Part shown: piece by piece, positions 20,027-29,037 of the stretch | How positions within the stretch are numbered: position 1 is the first letter of the stretch | Layout: every line of letters begins with the position of its first letter | DNA from: a bacterium | Lineage (GTDB): Bacteria > SM23-81 > DAOVCL01 | Assembly (NCBI GenBank): GCA_029932675.1 | Contig: JAOZPP010000037.1 | Span: 1 to 29,808 of the forward strand | Reading direction: 5' to 3' | DNA length: 29,808 bases | Translations under genes and position numbers: made by a program | The notes under the pieces: model-generated | Databases searched by the model: none | What the model saw: the letters and a program-made list of their open reading frames with translations, nothing else | Told to the model about the DNA's origin: nothing

Positions 20027-20691
20027 CTCTCTCCTCCTTTCTCCTTGGTCGTTCTCGTTTCTAACTCTTTCCTTCTCAGCCTTAGTTTCCCCAAGATGCC
20101 CCCCTTGGTTTTCTTCCCCTCCTCCTCGCCGATTTCCTTCTCCCTTGCCGAGAGGTTATAGGTAGTAAGCTTTAACTCCGCCCTTATCGTGTTTGGGCTC
20201 TCCTCCTCCCCTAAACCGTCTATCCTCACCTGGGAAATGTTCACGATAAATGGGAAGTTAGCCACATAGCTTAAGAATTTCCCCAGTCGATGAAATTCAC
20301 CCTTTAATTTGACCAAATAGGGGTTAGCCGCATAAAAATCTATGGGCACAGAGGGTTGTGGGGTTATCTCGGAGATGTAAACTTCAGCCTGGCCGGCAGC
20401 CCGATGCAGCCTACGCAAAAGGGCTGGGGTCTGCTTATGGAGGGGGAGGAGAAGTTTAACCGTTCTGTACTGAGTTAACAACCTCTGATAGTCCTTCTGC
20501 AACTTCTGGAGGCTCTCCGCCTTTCGCTTCACCGTCCTTAACTTTGAGGAGATAACCTGATATTGGAACTTTCTCTCCCTGATCTGGCGCTGGGTAGGCT
20601 TAAAGAGTTGGGAATACCAGAGATAGATTACCCCCAATAAGATGACTATAACAACTGCTATTTTCTGGTTCCTCGGGTCTCTCAGATCCAT
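20023..20691 (-). CDS. pilO: Type IV pilus alignment protein PilO
   Basis: A 222-residue inner-membrane protein with a short cytoplasmic N-terminus, one helix at ~11-27, a coiled coil (~34-85), and then a ferredoxin-like periplasmic domain (LKGEFHRLGKFLSYVANFPFIVNI typical of PilO). The charged C-terminal extension from ~180 is rich in Lys/Glu/Arg and unlike classical PilO. It forms the heterodimer with PilN and contacts PilP. Three bases separate it from pilN, and it overlaps pilP by ATGA. Confidence 0.9.
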   Translation of the reverse strand: MDLRDPRNQKIAVVIVILLGVIYLWYSQLFKPTQRQIRERKFQYQVISSKLRTVKRKAESLQKLQKDYQRLLTQYRTVKLLLPLHKQTPALLRRLHRAAGQAEVYISEITPQPSVPIDFYAANPYLVKLKGEFHRLGKFLSYVANFPFIVNISQVRIDGLGEEESPNTIRAELKLTTYNLSAREKEIGEEEGKKTKGGILGKLRLRRKELETRTTKEKGGER

Positions 20692-20694
20692 AAC

Positions 20695-21294
20695 TTATCC
20701 TTTGCCCTTCTTTTCTCCTTTGGGTTGAGGGGTGATAGGTTTCCATCCCTTGAGATTGCCGGCAACCTGAAAGGAGAAGGTCTTCCTTTTCTTCTCCTGG
20801 ACCTGCTTGACCCAGTTCAACTCTACCCCATCGAAGAAAGCCGTGCGGTCTAACCTGAGCATTAGGGTGGCTAAGTTGTTAAGGGAATAGCTCTCTCCCT
20901 CGATGATCACCTGGGGGTTCTGGTCACTTTCTACCTCCTTGAAGGAGGTAAGCCAAAGGTTGTCTGGGACTGCTGCCGACAACTTCTCTAAGAGATCTAT
21001 CCAGTAGGCTCTATTCTTGTCCAGTTTATCTATCGCCTCCATTCTCTTCTCGACCTGTGCCCTCAGCTTCTCCAGGTTTTCCACCACCTTTATCTGGGGA
21101 GCCAACCTCCTGGTCTCCATCTCCGCTGCAGCTATGTTCTTCTCAATCTTCCCTAACCTGAACTTCTCGTACTGGAGGAGGCCAAAGAGGATGAGCACCA
21201 CACCAACCCAACCAACGATCAGATAAATTGTCCCCCTGCTTAATCCCTTCCTCTCCTCCCTTAACCCCCTAGGCAAAAGGTTTATCTTTATCAT
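20695..21294 (-). CDS. pilN: Type IV pilus alignment protein PilN
   Basis: A 199-residue bitopic inner-membrane protein. The first residues, MIKINLLP, form the conserved INLLP peptide that docks in PilM. A membrane helix lies at ~22-41, followed by a coiled coil (~45-95) and the periplasmic domain (LSAAVPDNLWLTSF, VIIEGESYSLNNLATLMLRL). The Lys-rich tail is unusual but harmless. The start codon directly abuts the pilM stop, so translation is coupled. Confidence 0.92.
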   Translation of the reverse strand: MIKINLLPRGLREERKGLSRGTIYLIVGWVGVVLILFGLLQYEKFRLGKIEKNIAAAEMETRRLAPQIKVVENLEKLRAQVEKRMEAIDKLDKNRAYWIDLLEKLSAAVPDNLWLTSFKEVESDQNPQVIIEGESYSLNNLATLMLRLDRTAFFDGVELNWVKQVQEKKRKTFSFQVAGNLKGWKPITPQPKGEKKGKG

Positions 21295-22347
21295 CTAAAG
21301 GACCTTTCTACAGGCCAATCCTATGGGCACGGCCATTAGTGGGGCCATCTTCTCGGCTTGAAGACCAGGAAATTGGGCCGCATCAAATTTTATATTCCGT
21401 AAGGGATTAAAGATTTCCACCGGTATAGAAAGCTTCTCTTGAATATATTCTGGAAGGTAAGGGATGAGCGACCCGCCTCCACTTAGGACTATCCAATCGA
21501 TTCCCTCTGCCTTGGAAGCTGATTCGAAATAAGAGAAGGCCACCTCTATATCCACCGCTAACTCATCCCCTGTGCTGGCAATAATAGCCTTCAACATATC
21601 GGGATCGACAGTCTCCACCACCTCCCCCCGCAGCACTTTCTCCGTGAGCTCTGGGCTGAGGTTTAGCTCCTTGCTAATGGACTCAAAGAACATCCTTCCC
21701 CCAGAGGCTAGATCCCTCATCGAATGATAGACCCCGTCCTTGATGAAGGTGATGTTTGTGCTGTCAAATCCAATATTCACCAAAGCTAATATGCGATCAA
21801 CATCTACCTGGTAGTTCACCTCGTAGGCGTTGAGCAGGGCAAAGGCATCTACATCTATGATTACCGGGTTGAGCCCAGCATCTCCTAAGAGTTCAAGATA
21901 GCTGTTTAAGATCTCGTTGCGGGCAGCCACTATGACGACCACCATCTTGCTCTTGTCTTCCTCGACATGGACGATGTTATAATCGAGGGTCACGTCCTCG
22001 GTGTCAAAGGGGCTCCTCTGCTCGGCCTCAAAGAGGATGGCCTGTTCTGCCTCCTCCCCGCTTTTGTAGTCCATTATCAATCTATCGGTGATCACCCCGT
22101 GGCCGGATATGGAGAAAACAACATCCTTCGTTTTCACATTACACTGATCGATCAAATTCTGTAACTGCAGGAGGACAAGGTCTCTATCCCTAAACTCCCC
22201 GCCCACTATGGCCTCGGGAGGGAGCTCCCTCATTCCCCATTTGGAGAGGGTTAGCTTCTCCCTCGTCCCCGAAACCTCAGCCAGCTTGAGGGAGTAGGCA
22301 CCTATGTCTAACCCGATAAGGGATTTCTTTCTCAAACTCATCGCCAT
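21295..22347 (-). CDS. pilM: Type IV pilus actin-like protein PilM
   Basis: A 350-residue cytoplasmic actin/FtsA-like ATP-binding protein that binds the N-terminus of PilN and connects the alignment complex to the motor. The nucleotide-binding signature is IGLDIGAYSLKLAEV (~11-25), phosphate 2 is ALVNIGFDSTNITF, and the adenosine motif is VLSGGGSLIPYLPEYI. The start is ATG 22347, or ATG 22341 two codons later. AGGTGAG (22351-22357) is three bases from the first and nine from the second, so the second may be used. First gene of the pilMNOPQ operon, preceded by its own promoter. The pilB/pilT/pilC/pilA genes are not in the window. Confidence 0.94.
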   Translation of the reverse strand: MAMSLRKKSLIGLDIGAYSLKLAEVSGTREKLTLSKWGMRELPPEAIVGGEFRDRDLVLLQLQNLIDQCNVKTKDVVFSISGHGVITDRLIMDYKSGEEAEQAILFEAEQRSPFDTEDVTLDYNIVHVEEDKSKMVVVIVAARNEILNSYLELLGDAGLNPVIIDVDAFALLNAYEVNYQVDVDRILALVNIGFDSTNITFIKDGVYHSMRDLASGGRMFFESISKELNLSPELTEKVLRGEVVETVDPDMLKAIIASTGDELAVDIEVAFSYFESASKAEGIDWIVLSGGGSLIPYLPEYIQEKLSIPVEIFNPLRNIKFDAAQFPGLQAEKMAPLMAVPIGLACRKVL

Positions 22348-22377
22348 AAGCTCACCTGTTCTTTAACAATTGATTCA

Positions 22378-22407
22378 ACTATACTCTATCCCCTGTATTT
22401 TTGTCAA
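22378..22407 (-). promoter_or_regulatory. Promoter of the pilMNOPQ operon
   Basis: Minus strand: TTGACA (22402-22407), 18-bp spacer, TATAGT (22378-22383). It lies in the 66-bp gap after the upstream secreted-protein gene and gives a ~24-nt leader, so the pil operon is likely expressed independently of that gene. Confidence 0.75.
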
Positions 22408-22413
22408 GGGAAA

Positions 22414-24444
22414 TTAACGGATAAGAAAAATTTTTTTTATTGCTCTTTTACCCCCCACATCTAACTTCAGAAAGTACAAGCCATTTTTGAGTTCCTCGCC
22501 TTCCTCATTTCTTCCCCTCCAGGTAAACTGATAGGGACCTGGGGGAAGCTGACCGGTATAGATAAGCTTAATCTCCTCACCTTCGAGGTTATAGATACTG
22601 ACCCTTACCTGCTTTTCTCCCCTCCCCTTCAAGAGAAACCGAATAGATTCCTCCTGGCTAAAGGGGTGAGGAAAAACCAGGGGGGGGAGAGGGGCGTAGG
22701 GTTCCCTGGTTACTCCTATAGGGGAGAGATGGAAGTCAAGCTCTGTATCAGGGTGAGAGGGGGAGAGGGTTATACCCCTCTCCTCTTTTTCATCGTATCC
22801 AGGAGCAGTGGCGATTAGGGAAAGTTGGGAGTAAGGGATAGAGAGCCTATACCAACCGCTCCAATCGGTCTCCGTGGAGAAGTTCTCCCCTGGGGTCGAA
22901 CCGATGGCCGTGATCCATGCCCACCGCAAGGGGGAACCATCAGAGGTATAGACGTATCCACTCACTACACCGGGGAGTTCCTTCAGCGAAAAGTTGAGGG
23001 TGAGATCTGTTCCAGAGAAGAGGACGTTCCGTTTTACCTCAGCCTGATATCCCTCCTTTTGGGCCCTAAGGTTGTAGGTACCTGCCGGGAGATATATTCT
23101 ATAGTGTCCTTGAGAATCCGTTTGGGTGCTAAAGGAACCGCTTTCCCCCCAAGCGGAGATTTGAGCTTGGGGGATTCCTTTCCCCTCTTCGTTATTGACC
23201 CAGCCCTGGAGAGAGGCGTCTGCCGGGAGGAGGTGGAAATTTACCTCCCCTTTTCCAACTTTGATCCCATTCACCTGCCCCTCCCTGGCCCACCAGCCCT
23301 TAGGGGGGAATACCCGCAGGCTATACCGTCCTAGCGAATCGGCCACCGGAAGGGAGTAAGCTCCAGAGGTGTCCGTAAAGGTCGAGGTCCAGCTCAAATC
23401 AGTCCAGCCTTTAACCTCTATCTCCGCTGGATCGCCGTTGTTTACATAGACCGTTCCAGAGATGGTTCCCTTGGCCCTAAAGCAGACGAAATCGAGAAGA
23501 AGGGTATCCCCATCCTCCACCCTGAGCCTCCGGGGCTCAGGCACCAGGTATTTCGGGATGAGGCACTCTGGATCAGGAGCAATCGTCCATCTCCCCCCTT
23601 TAACCTCAAGCAGATAATCCCCCAGGGAGTCGCTAAGGGCCGAAGGGGTCAATCCTCCACCCTCCTGGGTAGAGGTTATCCGCACCTGGGGCACTGCCTC
23701 TCCCTCTTGGTCCATAACCCTCCCTTGAACCCGGGCGGTAGCCCGCTGATAGGCAAGGTTCACCCCAGTAATCTCCCCATCAACCCTGAGTTGTCTGGGC
23801 TCGGGGGGGATGTAGCCTGGGGCTATTCCTAAAAGGTCTACGCTCCCCACCAGCCATCTTTGAACCCCAAGGCTTTCGGGCACCCAAATCCGGTAGTCCC
23901 CGTTTAGATCGGTGAAGGCCAAATAGGTTACCCCTCCTGCAGGGAAGTTGGCCTCCCCTAACGAGGCGTAGACCATCAGTTTCTCCCTTGCTGGGGGATT
24001 AACTACCATTCCGGAGATTGAATACCGGGAGTGGGCTGGGACCTGAAGAAGATAAGCTGAATCGCCTATTCCATCTTCCCAAGCCCTAAAGATGAAATGA
24101 CCGGGGATTGGCCAATATCCCTTGATTGTCTGGCTAAGGGAGCCATTCCGGAGGCCATCGAGATCGTTAGGTCCACCATCAACAAATAGGCCTTCACCCG
24201 AGGTGACCAAGAAATCCCTACTCCGCTCTATCTTTCCATCTCCATCCAAATCCATCCAGATCTCAGCCCCCACCCTTCCTCCTTCCCTTTCCAAACTAAG
24301 GGAGAGGAGGAACTGCTCACCTACCGAGACGGTATCCACCTTCTGGTTATCCAAGAGAAGGTTGTGCAGACAGAATGCTCCCTGAGCTCCCCAAAGGATA
24401 CTCCCCAAACAGATGGCGTAAAAAAATAGCCCCCTTTTCCTCAT
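22414..24444 (-). CDS. Secreted multi-domain protein with carboxypeptidase-regulatory-like repeats and sorting tail
   Basis: A 676-residue exported protein with a signal peptide (~1-25). An N-terminal region contains WMDLDGDGKIERSRD, a Ca-binding-like acidic loop. Several beta-sandwich repeats of the carboxypeptidase-regulatory type follow (e.g. 'GTISGTVYVNNGDP', 'ASLQGWVNNEEGKGIPQAQI', 'GVVSGYVYTSDGSPL', each with a DSxGxY turn). The last ~88 residues are a FlgD-like/Por-type domain (VFPHPFSQEESIRF ... GLYFLKLDV ... KKIFLIR). Surface display is therefore likely. There is no catalytic motif; an adhesive or scaffold role is inference. It is immediately upstream of pilM on the same strand; a link to pili is possible, but pilM has its own promoter. 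The start ATG 24444 has only a weak ribosome site. Confidence 0.82.
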   Translation of the reverse strand: MRKRGLFFYAICLGSILWGAQGAFCLHNLLLDNQKVDTVSVGEQFLLSLSLEREGGRVGAEIWMDLDGDGKIERSRDFLVTSGEGLFVDGGPNDLDGLRNGSLSQTIKGYWPIPGHFIFRAWEDGIGDSAYLLQVPAHSRYSISGMVVNPPAREKLMVYASLGEANFPAGGVTYLAFTDLNGDYRIWVPESLGVQRWLVGSVDLLGIAPGYIPPEPRQLRVDGEITGVNLAYQRATARVQGRVMDQEGEAVPQVRITSTQEGGGLTPSALSDSLGDYLLEVKGGRWTIAPDPECLIPKYLVPEPRRLRVEDGDTLLLDFVCFRAKGTISGTVYVNNGDPAEIEVKGWTDLSWTSTFTDTSGAYSLPVADSLGRYSLRVFPPKGWWAREGQVNGIKVGKGEVNFHLLPADASLQGWVNNEEGKGIPQAQISAWGESGSFSTQTDSQGHYRIYLPAGTYNLRAQKEGYQAEVKRNVLFSGTDLTLNFSLKELPGVVSGYVYTSDGSPLRWAWITAIGSTPGENFSTETDWSGWYRLSIPYSQLSLIATAPGYDEKEERGITLSPSHPDTELDFHLSPIGVTREPYAPLPPLVFPHPFSQEESIRFLLKGRGEKQVRVSIYNLEGEEIKLIYTGQLPPGPYQFTWRGRNEEGEELKNGLYFLKLDVGGKRAIKKIFLIR

Positions 24445-24773
24445 CTCTCAGGGGAGATTACCAGATGTTCCTGTCTCTGTCAAGGGTTTTTTATGGTCCA
24501 AAGCCTCTCCTCACAGTTTAGAAAGAGCAGAAAACAGTTTTTATATAAGCAGAGGTTTTCCAGACTCCAGTCCAACCATTAACTGGGTGCAATTTTCATA
24601 CCAAGGGGATCAGGGGAAAGCAACTTTGCCATTCGGCTAATGGCTCGTGGAAGAAAGGCTTAACATCGAGAGAAGTTCCGGCAAATTCTTTCTCTCCCCC
24701 TGTTTGGAACCTGGCCAACCGTCCTCCCATCCTGATCGAATTTAGCACATCAGAGGGATGGACGCAGGCGAGG
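24445..24773. other. Intergenic region with little recognisable content
   Basis: About 330 bases. On the minus strand TTGACA (24477-24482) precedes the secreted-protein gene, but with only a weak -10 (TAATCT). A small hairpin GCCATT-CGGCT-AATGGC lies at 24628-24644. I see no gene and no clear terminator for the lipoprotein gene at 24774. Confidence 0.4.
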
Positions 24774-25673
24774 TCAGTTGCTTACCGGTGATTTGGTCAA
24801 GTAGGGGATGAGCCAGCCGTTGAAGTCGTAAGGGTAGTTGTCATCATAAATCGTTTCGTGCCGGAGGAGGTCGAAGACAGCAAACCTCACCGCTGGTATC
24901 CTCTGCACCCTCCAGGTCCCCGTGTAAGTCCCACCCCCGTTGTTCTGGAATGGTATCCTGATGTGCCAGGGCCAGAAACGAGTGAAGACATGGAGGAAGA
25001 GATCAGCAGGCTCACCATTGGTTTCAACTGTGATTTTGACCTCTTCCCCGGTCTGGAAGGTGAAGCAATCATTTATGTCAAAAAGGTCCAAGGGATTAGT
25101 GATGGTGGTATCCGGGTAGCTTGCACTCTGGATATTGACGCTCAGGATCTCCACCGTGGAGACAGAGTCCGATCTTCCCTCTGCCCCAGAGATCTTGGTT
25201 AGTTCCCATCCCCGGTGGGGGAGATTTACCCCTCCTTTCTTCCTGAAGATAGCGTAGAGGTGTGCAGTTTCACTAAGGGGCTTCTTAATATGCACCCAAT
25301 GGCTGCTGTCCGACGACCATTTGACCACGTGCAAATAACCCACTGTCTTTACCGTCCAGGAGACAAAAGCCGAGTCACCGGTGATATGGATGTCCAACTC
25401 CGAATCTGGGTGACCATTAATCTGCCTCCCCCAAAGCGCCCTCAGGGTGTCGAAGAGGACTTTGCCCGGGGTTGTGCTCGTGTCCCCGGAGTCAGAGGTC
25501 GCCTCACCTTCATAGTGGCCGATGAGCTTAAACCAGGTTGAATCTGGACCCAAGATAAGATCTTGGATCGCTTCCTCATCTGTTGTCGCTGGCTGAGGGT
25601 TTTCACCCTTTTTGCTGCAGCTTGGCGCGACACTAAGAGCTATTAGCAAAAGGATCAACGTTAACCTCTTCAT
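24774..25673 (-). CDS. Putative lipoprotein, unrecognised
   Basis: A 299-residue protein with a lipoprotein-like leader (LILLLIALSVAPSC; Cys19, with Pro at -2, a slightly unusual lipobox) followed by SKKGENPQPATTDEE, a typical linker. The rest appears all-beta. The segment 'TVEILSVNIQSAS...TFQTGEEVKITVETNGEPADLFLHVF ... GTYTGTWRV' resembles an Ig-like/accessory domain and 'KVLFDTLRALWGRQINGH' precedes it. I do not recognise a family and see no enzyme motif. The ATG has an excellent ribosome site (GGAGGTGAAG). It probably sits in the cell envelope. Its 5' region is shared, head to head, with the GyrI-like lipoprotein gene across 530 bases. Confidence 0.7.
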   Translation of the reverse strand: MKRLTLILLLIALSVAPSCSKKGENPQPATTDEEAIQDLILGPDSTWFKLIGHYEGEATSDSGDTSTTPGKVLFDTLRALWGRQINGHPDSELDIHITGDSAFVSWTVKTVGYLHVVKWSSDSSHWVHIKKPLSETAHLYAIFRKKGGVNLPHRGWELTKISGAEGRSDSVSTVEILSVNIQSASYPDTTITNPLDLFDINDCFTFQTGEEVKITVETNGEPADLFLHVFTRFWPWHIRIPFQNNGGGTYTGTWRVQRIPAVRFAVFDLLRHETIYDDNYPYDFNGWLIPYLTKSPVSN

Positions 25674-25794
25674 AATGCTTCACCTCCACTTTTATTTGGT
25701 TAATTGACGGAGAAACAATTTGGCTTGTGGCTGGAGAAAGTTCCATTTCCGATGATGGAACCTACCTTGCGCCCAACACGAAATTTAGGAGGAG

Positions 25795-25818
25795 GTGGCA
25801 GAACCCCGCTTTTGCCAC
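25795..25818. repeat. Family D palindrome
   Basis: GTGGCAGAA, CCCCGC, TTTTGCCAC; one G-T style mismatch relative to the perfect copies at 9144 and 17730. Confidence 0.65.
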
Positions 25819-26143
25819 ATCGCCTTGGATTAGGGCCAATCCCAGTTACCCTTAGTCCAGGCCCAACTTTGCAACTTGTGTGCCAAACCCCTGTTCAAAA
25901 TATACGAACCTATCTACCAATCAACAAAAAAGTTAGAGGCCAAAGGTAACAGAGGTTTGGGGTGGGGAAGAAATTTTTGAACGGAAAACGGCCACAAGTG
26001 TTCAATATACGAACATAGTCGAAACCGTGGATTCATGCAGATCCTCTCATCTGCGGGTTTGAATTTGACTCCTTGGCAGTCGCTAACTTCTCCTACGCTT
26101 CCCAAATTCTCAGAACCCCCCAAAAGTTAAGTTAACAATTTGC

Positions 26144-26171
26144 TTGACATATAGGGGAGAGAGGATATCAT
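26144..26171 (+). promoter_or_regulatory. Promoter of the GyrI-like lipoprotein gene
   Basis: TTGACA (26144-26149), 16-bp spacer, TATCAT (26166-26171). A strong AAAGGAGGTGAAAG ribosome site precedes the ATG at 26205. Confidence 0.75.
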
Positions 26172-26204
26172 ATTGGAGAGTTTAACTCCAAAAGGAGGTG
26201 AAAG

Positions 26205-26762
26205 ATGAAGGCAAGTACATTTTCCCTCAGGGTAGTACTGGTCCTCGCTGCCCTGTTGATCGGGGGTTGTGGAAAACAGGCCAGCAGAGGTCCAGAGGTA
26301 TCAGTGAAGAGGGTGGAAGGCCTTACTGTAGCCTACGTCTCTCATCAGGGGTCCTATGATGCCATACCTTCTGCTTTGCAGGAGGTTATGGGTTGGATTC
26401 AGCAGAAGGGCATACAGGTGGCTGGTCCGCCGATGGGGGTCTTTTATAATGAACCGGGAAAGGTAGCCCCTGAAAAGCTCCTTTGGGAGATTCAGTGGCC
26501 GATTGCGCCTCGGGAGGGGGAAGGGGTGGAGGAAAAGGTGAAACAGACCAAACCGATGGAGGTGGCCTACACCATCCACAGAGGTCCTCATGACCAAGTG
26601 GGTGCAGCTTTTGATCGGTTAAAAAAGTGGATTGGGGAGAACGGCTACCAGATCTGCGGACCGGCAAGGGAGATTTGGTTCAACGACCCCCACTCCGTTC
26701 CCCCTGAATCCCTGAAGACGGAGGTCCAATTCCCGGTGGTTAAAAAGGGCGCAAACCAGTGA
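26205..26762 (+). CDS. Lipoprotein with GyrI-like effector-binding domain
   Basis: A 185-residue protein with a clear lipobox, LIGGC (lipidated Cys22). The mature part is a GyrI-like/AraC effector-binding fold made of two similar halves: 'TVAYVSHQGSYDAIPSALQEVMGWIQQKG...GPPMGVFYNEPGK' and 'EVAYTIHRGPHDQVGAAFDRLKKWIGENG...GPAREIWFNDPH'. Both end in the characteristic aromatic-asparagine-(Glu/Asp)-Pro turn. In the cytoplasm this fold binds or inactivates small hydrophobic molecules, as in GyrI, BmrR and SOUL/HBP-like proteins. Here it is predicted to be tethered in the envelope, which suggests ligand sensing or scavenging outside the cytoplasm. It has its own promoter and the strongest ribosome site of the region. 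The ligand is unknown. Confidence 0.85.
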   Translation: MKASTFSLRVVLVLAALLIGGCGKQASRGPEVSVKRVEGLTVAYVSHQGSYDAIPSALQEVMGWIQQKGIQVAGPPMGVFYNEPGKVAPEKLLWEIQWPIAPREGEGVEEKVKQTKPMEVAYTIHRGPHDQVGAAFDRLKKWIGENGYQICGPAREIWFNDPHSVPPESLKTEVQFPVVKKGANQ

Positions 26763-26870
26763 ACCTACTCTGGTGGCTGGAGAGCAACCTTAGCCTGAGA
26801 GGTGAATCCCCTGCAAGCCAAGAGGCTCCTTGGGCTTAATTGGGGGCGTTGAAGGGAGAAAGGGACGTTT

Positions 26871-28599
26871 ATGGCAAATCAAACAAGGGGACCTATTACC
26901 GCAGAGGATCTATATCGACTCCAACTGATTATCGACTTTGACATCTCTCCTGATGGAACTCATATAGTCTTTTCCCTTCAGCGAGCTGTGAAGAAGGGGG
27001 AGAAAAAGTATTCCAACCTTTGGATTGTTCCCACCTCAGGTGGCCGTGCCCGTCAGTTTACCTATGGAGATCAAAAGGATAGCTTTCCCCTGTGGTCTCC
27101 GGATGGGAGGGAGATAGCTTTTCTCTCCGATCGAGCAAAGGAGGATGAACAAAATATCTATATCATCCCCTTCTCCGGAGGGGAGGCACGCCAGCTTACT
27201 AAACTGCAGGGGACCTTCCCCTTGCTGGAGTGGTCTCCCAATGGTGAACGGATCCTTTGCCAGTTCCGCAAGAAGGATAAGGAAGCCATCGAACGGGAGT
27301 CGGATGAAGAGAGGAAGAAATTGGGGGTGGTCTCTCGCCACATCACCCGCCTCTTCTACAAAGAGGCTTGCCTACTATGGCCACCGCGGGAGGGGGGAGT
27401 ATTGGAGGAATACCTCCCTCTGGGTAGTGCCTATAGATGGAAGCCAGGGGGCGAGAAACCTTACTGAACCGTTCGACATCAATGTCAATGGCTGGACGAT
27501 CAACGACCTTCCCCTGCCTTTGTCCCGGATGGGACCTCTTTGGTCTTTGGATGGTGAAAGGATCTACTTTCCGGTCGCGCGTCAGGGGAATGGAGTTCTG
27601 CTCTCGATCTCCCTCCAATCTCCTGAGAAGGGTTTGGAAACGGTGATCGGAGAAAAGGGTGTAGTGGGCTCATTCTGTTTTAACAAGGACAACTCAAAAT
27701 TGGCCTATTTTCATGCAGATATGGCCGATCCAGGCCAAATTTTGGTTAAAGATATGCCCACTGGCCGGGTCCGCCAGCTCACTCAGGTGAACAGGAAGCT
27801 TTTAAGGAGGCGTAATCTCGGGCAGGTAGAGGAGGTTTGGTTCAAGGGGGCAGCAGGCAATGGCCTCCAGGGTTGGATCTTAAAGCCGCCCGGGTTTGAT
27901 GAATCAAGGAAATACCCCTCGATATTAGAGGTTCACGGGGGGCCACGGGTGCAATATGGTAATCTGTTTATGCACGAGTTCTACTTTCTGGCCGCCCACG
28001 GTTATGTGGTCTACTTCTGTAACCCCAGGGGTGGACAGGGGTATGGGGAGGCTCACTCCAAGGCCATCTGGAACAACTGGGGCACGGTCGATTATGATGA
28101 CCTCATGGCTTGGGTCGATCTTGTCAGCAAGAAACCATATATCGATCCACAAAGGATGGGCGTTACCGGGGGGAGCTATGGTGGTTATATGACTAACTGG
28201 ATCATTGGCCATACCGACAGATTCAAGGCTGCCGTAACCCAACGGAGCGTGAGCAACCTGATCAGTATGTGGGGGTCAAGTGACTTCAACTGGTCATTTC
28301 AAAGGGAGTTTGGGGACAGACCCCCCTGGGAGGACTTGGAGAACTACTGGCGACAATCCCCTTTGAAATACATCGGCAATGCCAAGACCCCCACCCTGGT
28401 TATCCACAGCGAGAATGACCTCCGTTGTGCCATTGAACAGGGCGAGCAGGTCTTCGTTGCCTTGAAGAAGTTGGGGGTGGAGACGGAGATGGTTCGCTTT
28501 CCCGATGAGCCCCATGGCCTCTCCCGCCAGGGCCGTACAGACCGTCGCATAGAGAGGCTCAACCACATCCTCCGCTGGTTCGACCGCTGGCTGAAATGA
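26871..28599 (+). pseudogene. S9 (prolyl oligopeptidase family) peptidase gene, frameshifted
   Basis: Read in two frames. Frame one (from ATG 26871) encodes the start of the WD40/TolB-like propeller (DFDISPDGTHIVFSLQRA ... PLWSPDGREIAFLSDR) up to RHITRLFYK near 27360, then loses homology and stops at 27465-27467. From about 27361 the neighbouring frame continues (YYGHRGRGEYWRN, NLTEPFD) to an intact alpha/beta-hydrolase domain. That domain has the nucleophile in GGSYGGYM (Ser codon 28174), the acid in HSENDLRC (Asp codon 28417) and the base in EPHG (His codon 28513), ending at 28599. Relatives normally have tens of residues more between these two parts, so I infer a deletion plus a frame change at ~27360-27370. 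It would be an oligopeptidase/acylaminoacyl-peptidase if repaired. Sequencing error cannot be excluded. Confidence 0.8.
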
Positions 28600-28600
28600 G

Positions 28601-28882
28601 ATGGCAAAGCGGATTGATACCCCTTCGCTGGGGGGATTGGCCAAAAAACTAATGCCCTTCTTCCTTGCGGTCAGCTTGTTGAGCTGCTCTTCAGGTGTTT
28701 TCACCGTGAAGGATGTGGCGGGAATCAGGCCGGGGACTAAATTCCGAAAAGTGAAGTTAGCGACCCCGAGGGAGCTAAGTTTGTTTAAATTAGCTGACAG
28801 AACCTCTATTCTGCCATCTACCTTTGCTACTCTAAATTGCCTTTTGGGGCTGATGATGGCTTTTGATTTATTAATCGGGTAA
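28601..28882 (+). CDS. Small hypothetical protein, possibly a lipoprotein
   Basis: A 93-residue open frame starting one base after the peptidase stop. No Shine-Dalgarno is visible. An internal ATG (28652) would give a 76-residue product beginning MPFFLAVSLLSCSS, a plausible lipoprotein leader with Cys12. The rest has no recognisable motif; the C-terminus is hydrophobic. It could be a downstream operon member or chance. Confidence 0.3.
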   Translation: MAKRIDTPSLGGLAKKLMPFFLAVSLLSCSSGVFTVKDVAGIRPGTKFRKVKLATPRELSLFKLADRTSILPSTFATLNCLLGLMMAFDLLIG

Positions 28883-29037
28883 TCAAGAAGAAAGCTCCTA
28901 TCGAAAAAATTTAACTATTTCAGATACCTTTCCTATCATGGAGAGGAGTTCGCTAAATTATTAATCACCCTGGCTTAATTATTATCAAATAATAACTCTT
29001 CTGTTGGTTTCGCCGTAGAGAAAGACCTATTCCTGAT

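Larger units (their letters stand above)
25674..26204. other. Intergenic region between divergent lipoprotein genes
   Basis: About 530 bases without a gene. It holds a family D palindrome (25795-25818), two related dyads GTTC...ATATAC-GAAC (25893-25909 and 26000-26014), and the promoter and ribosome site of the following gene. Nothing else recognised. Confidence 0.5.
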
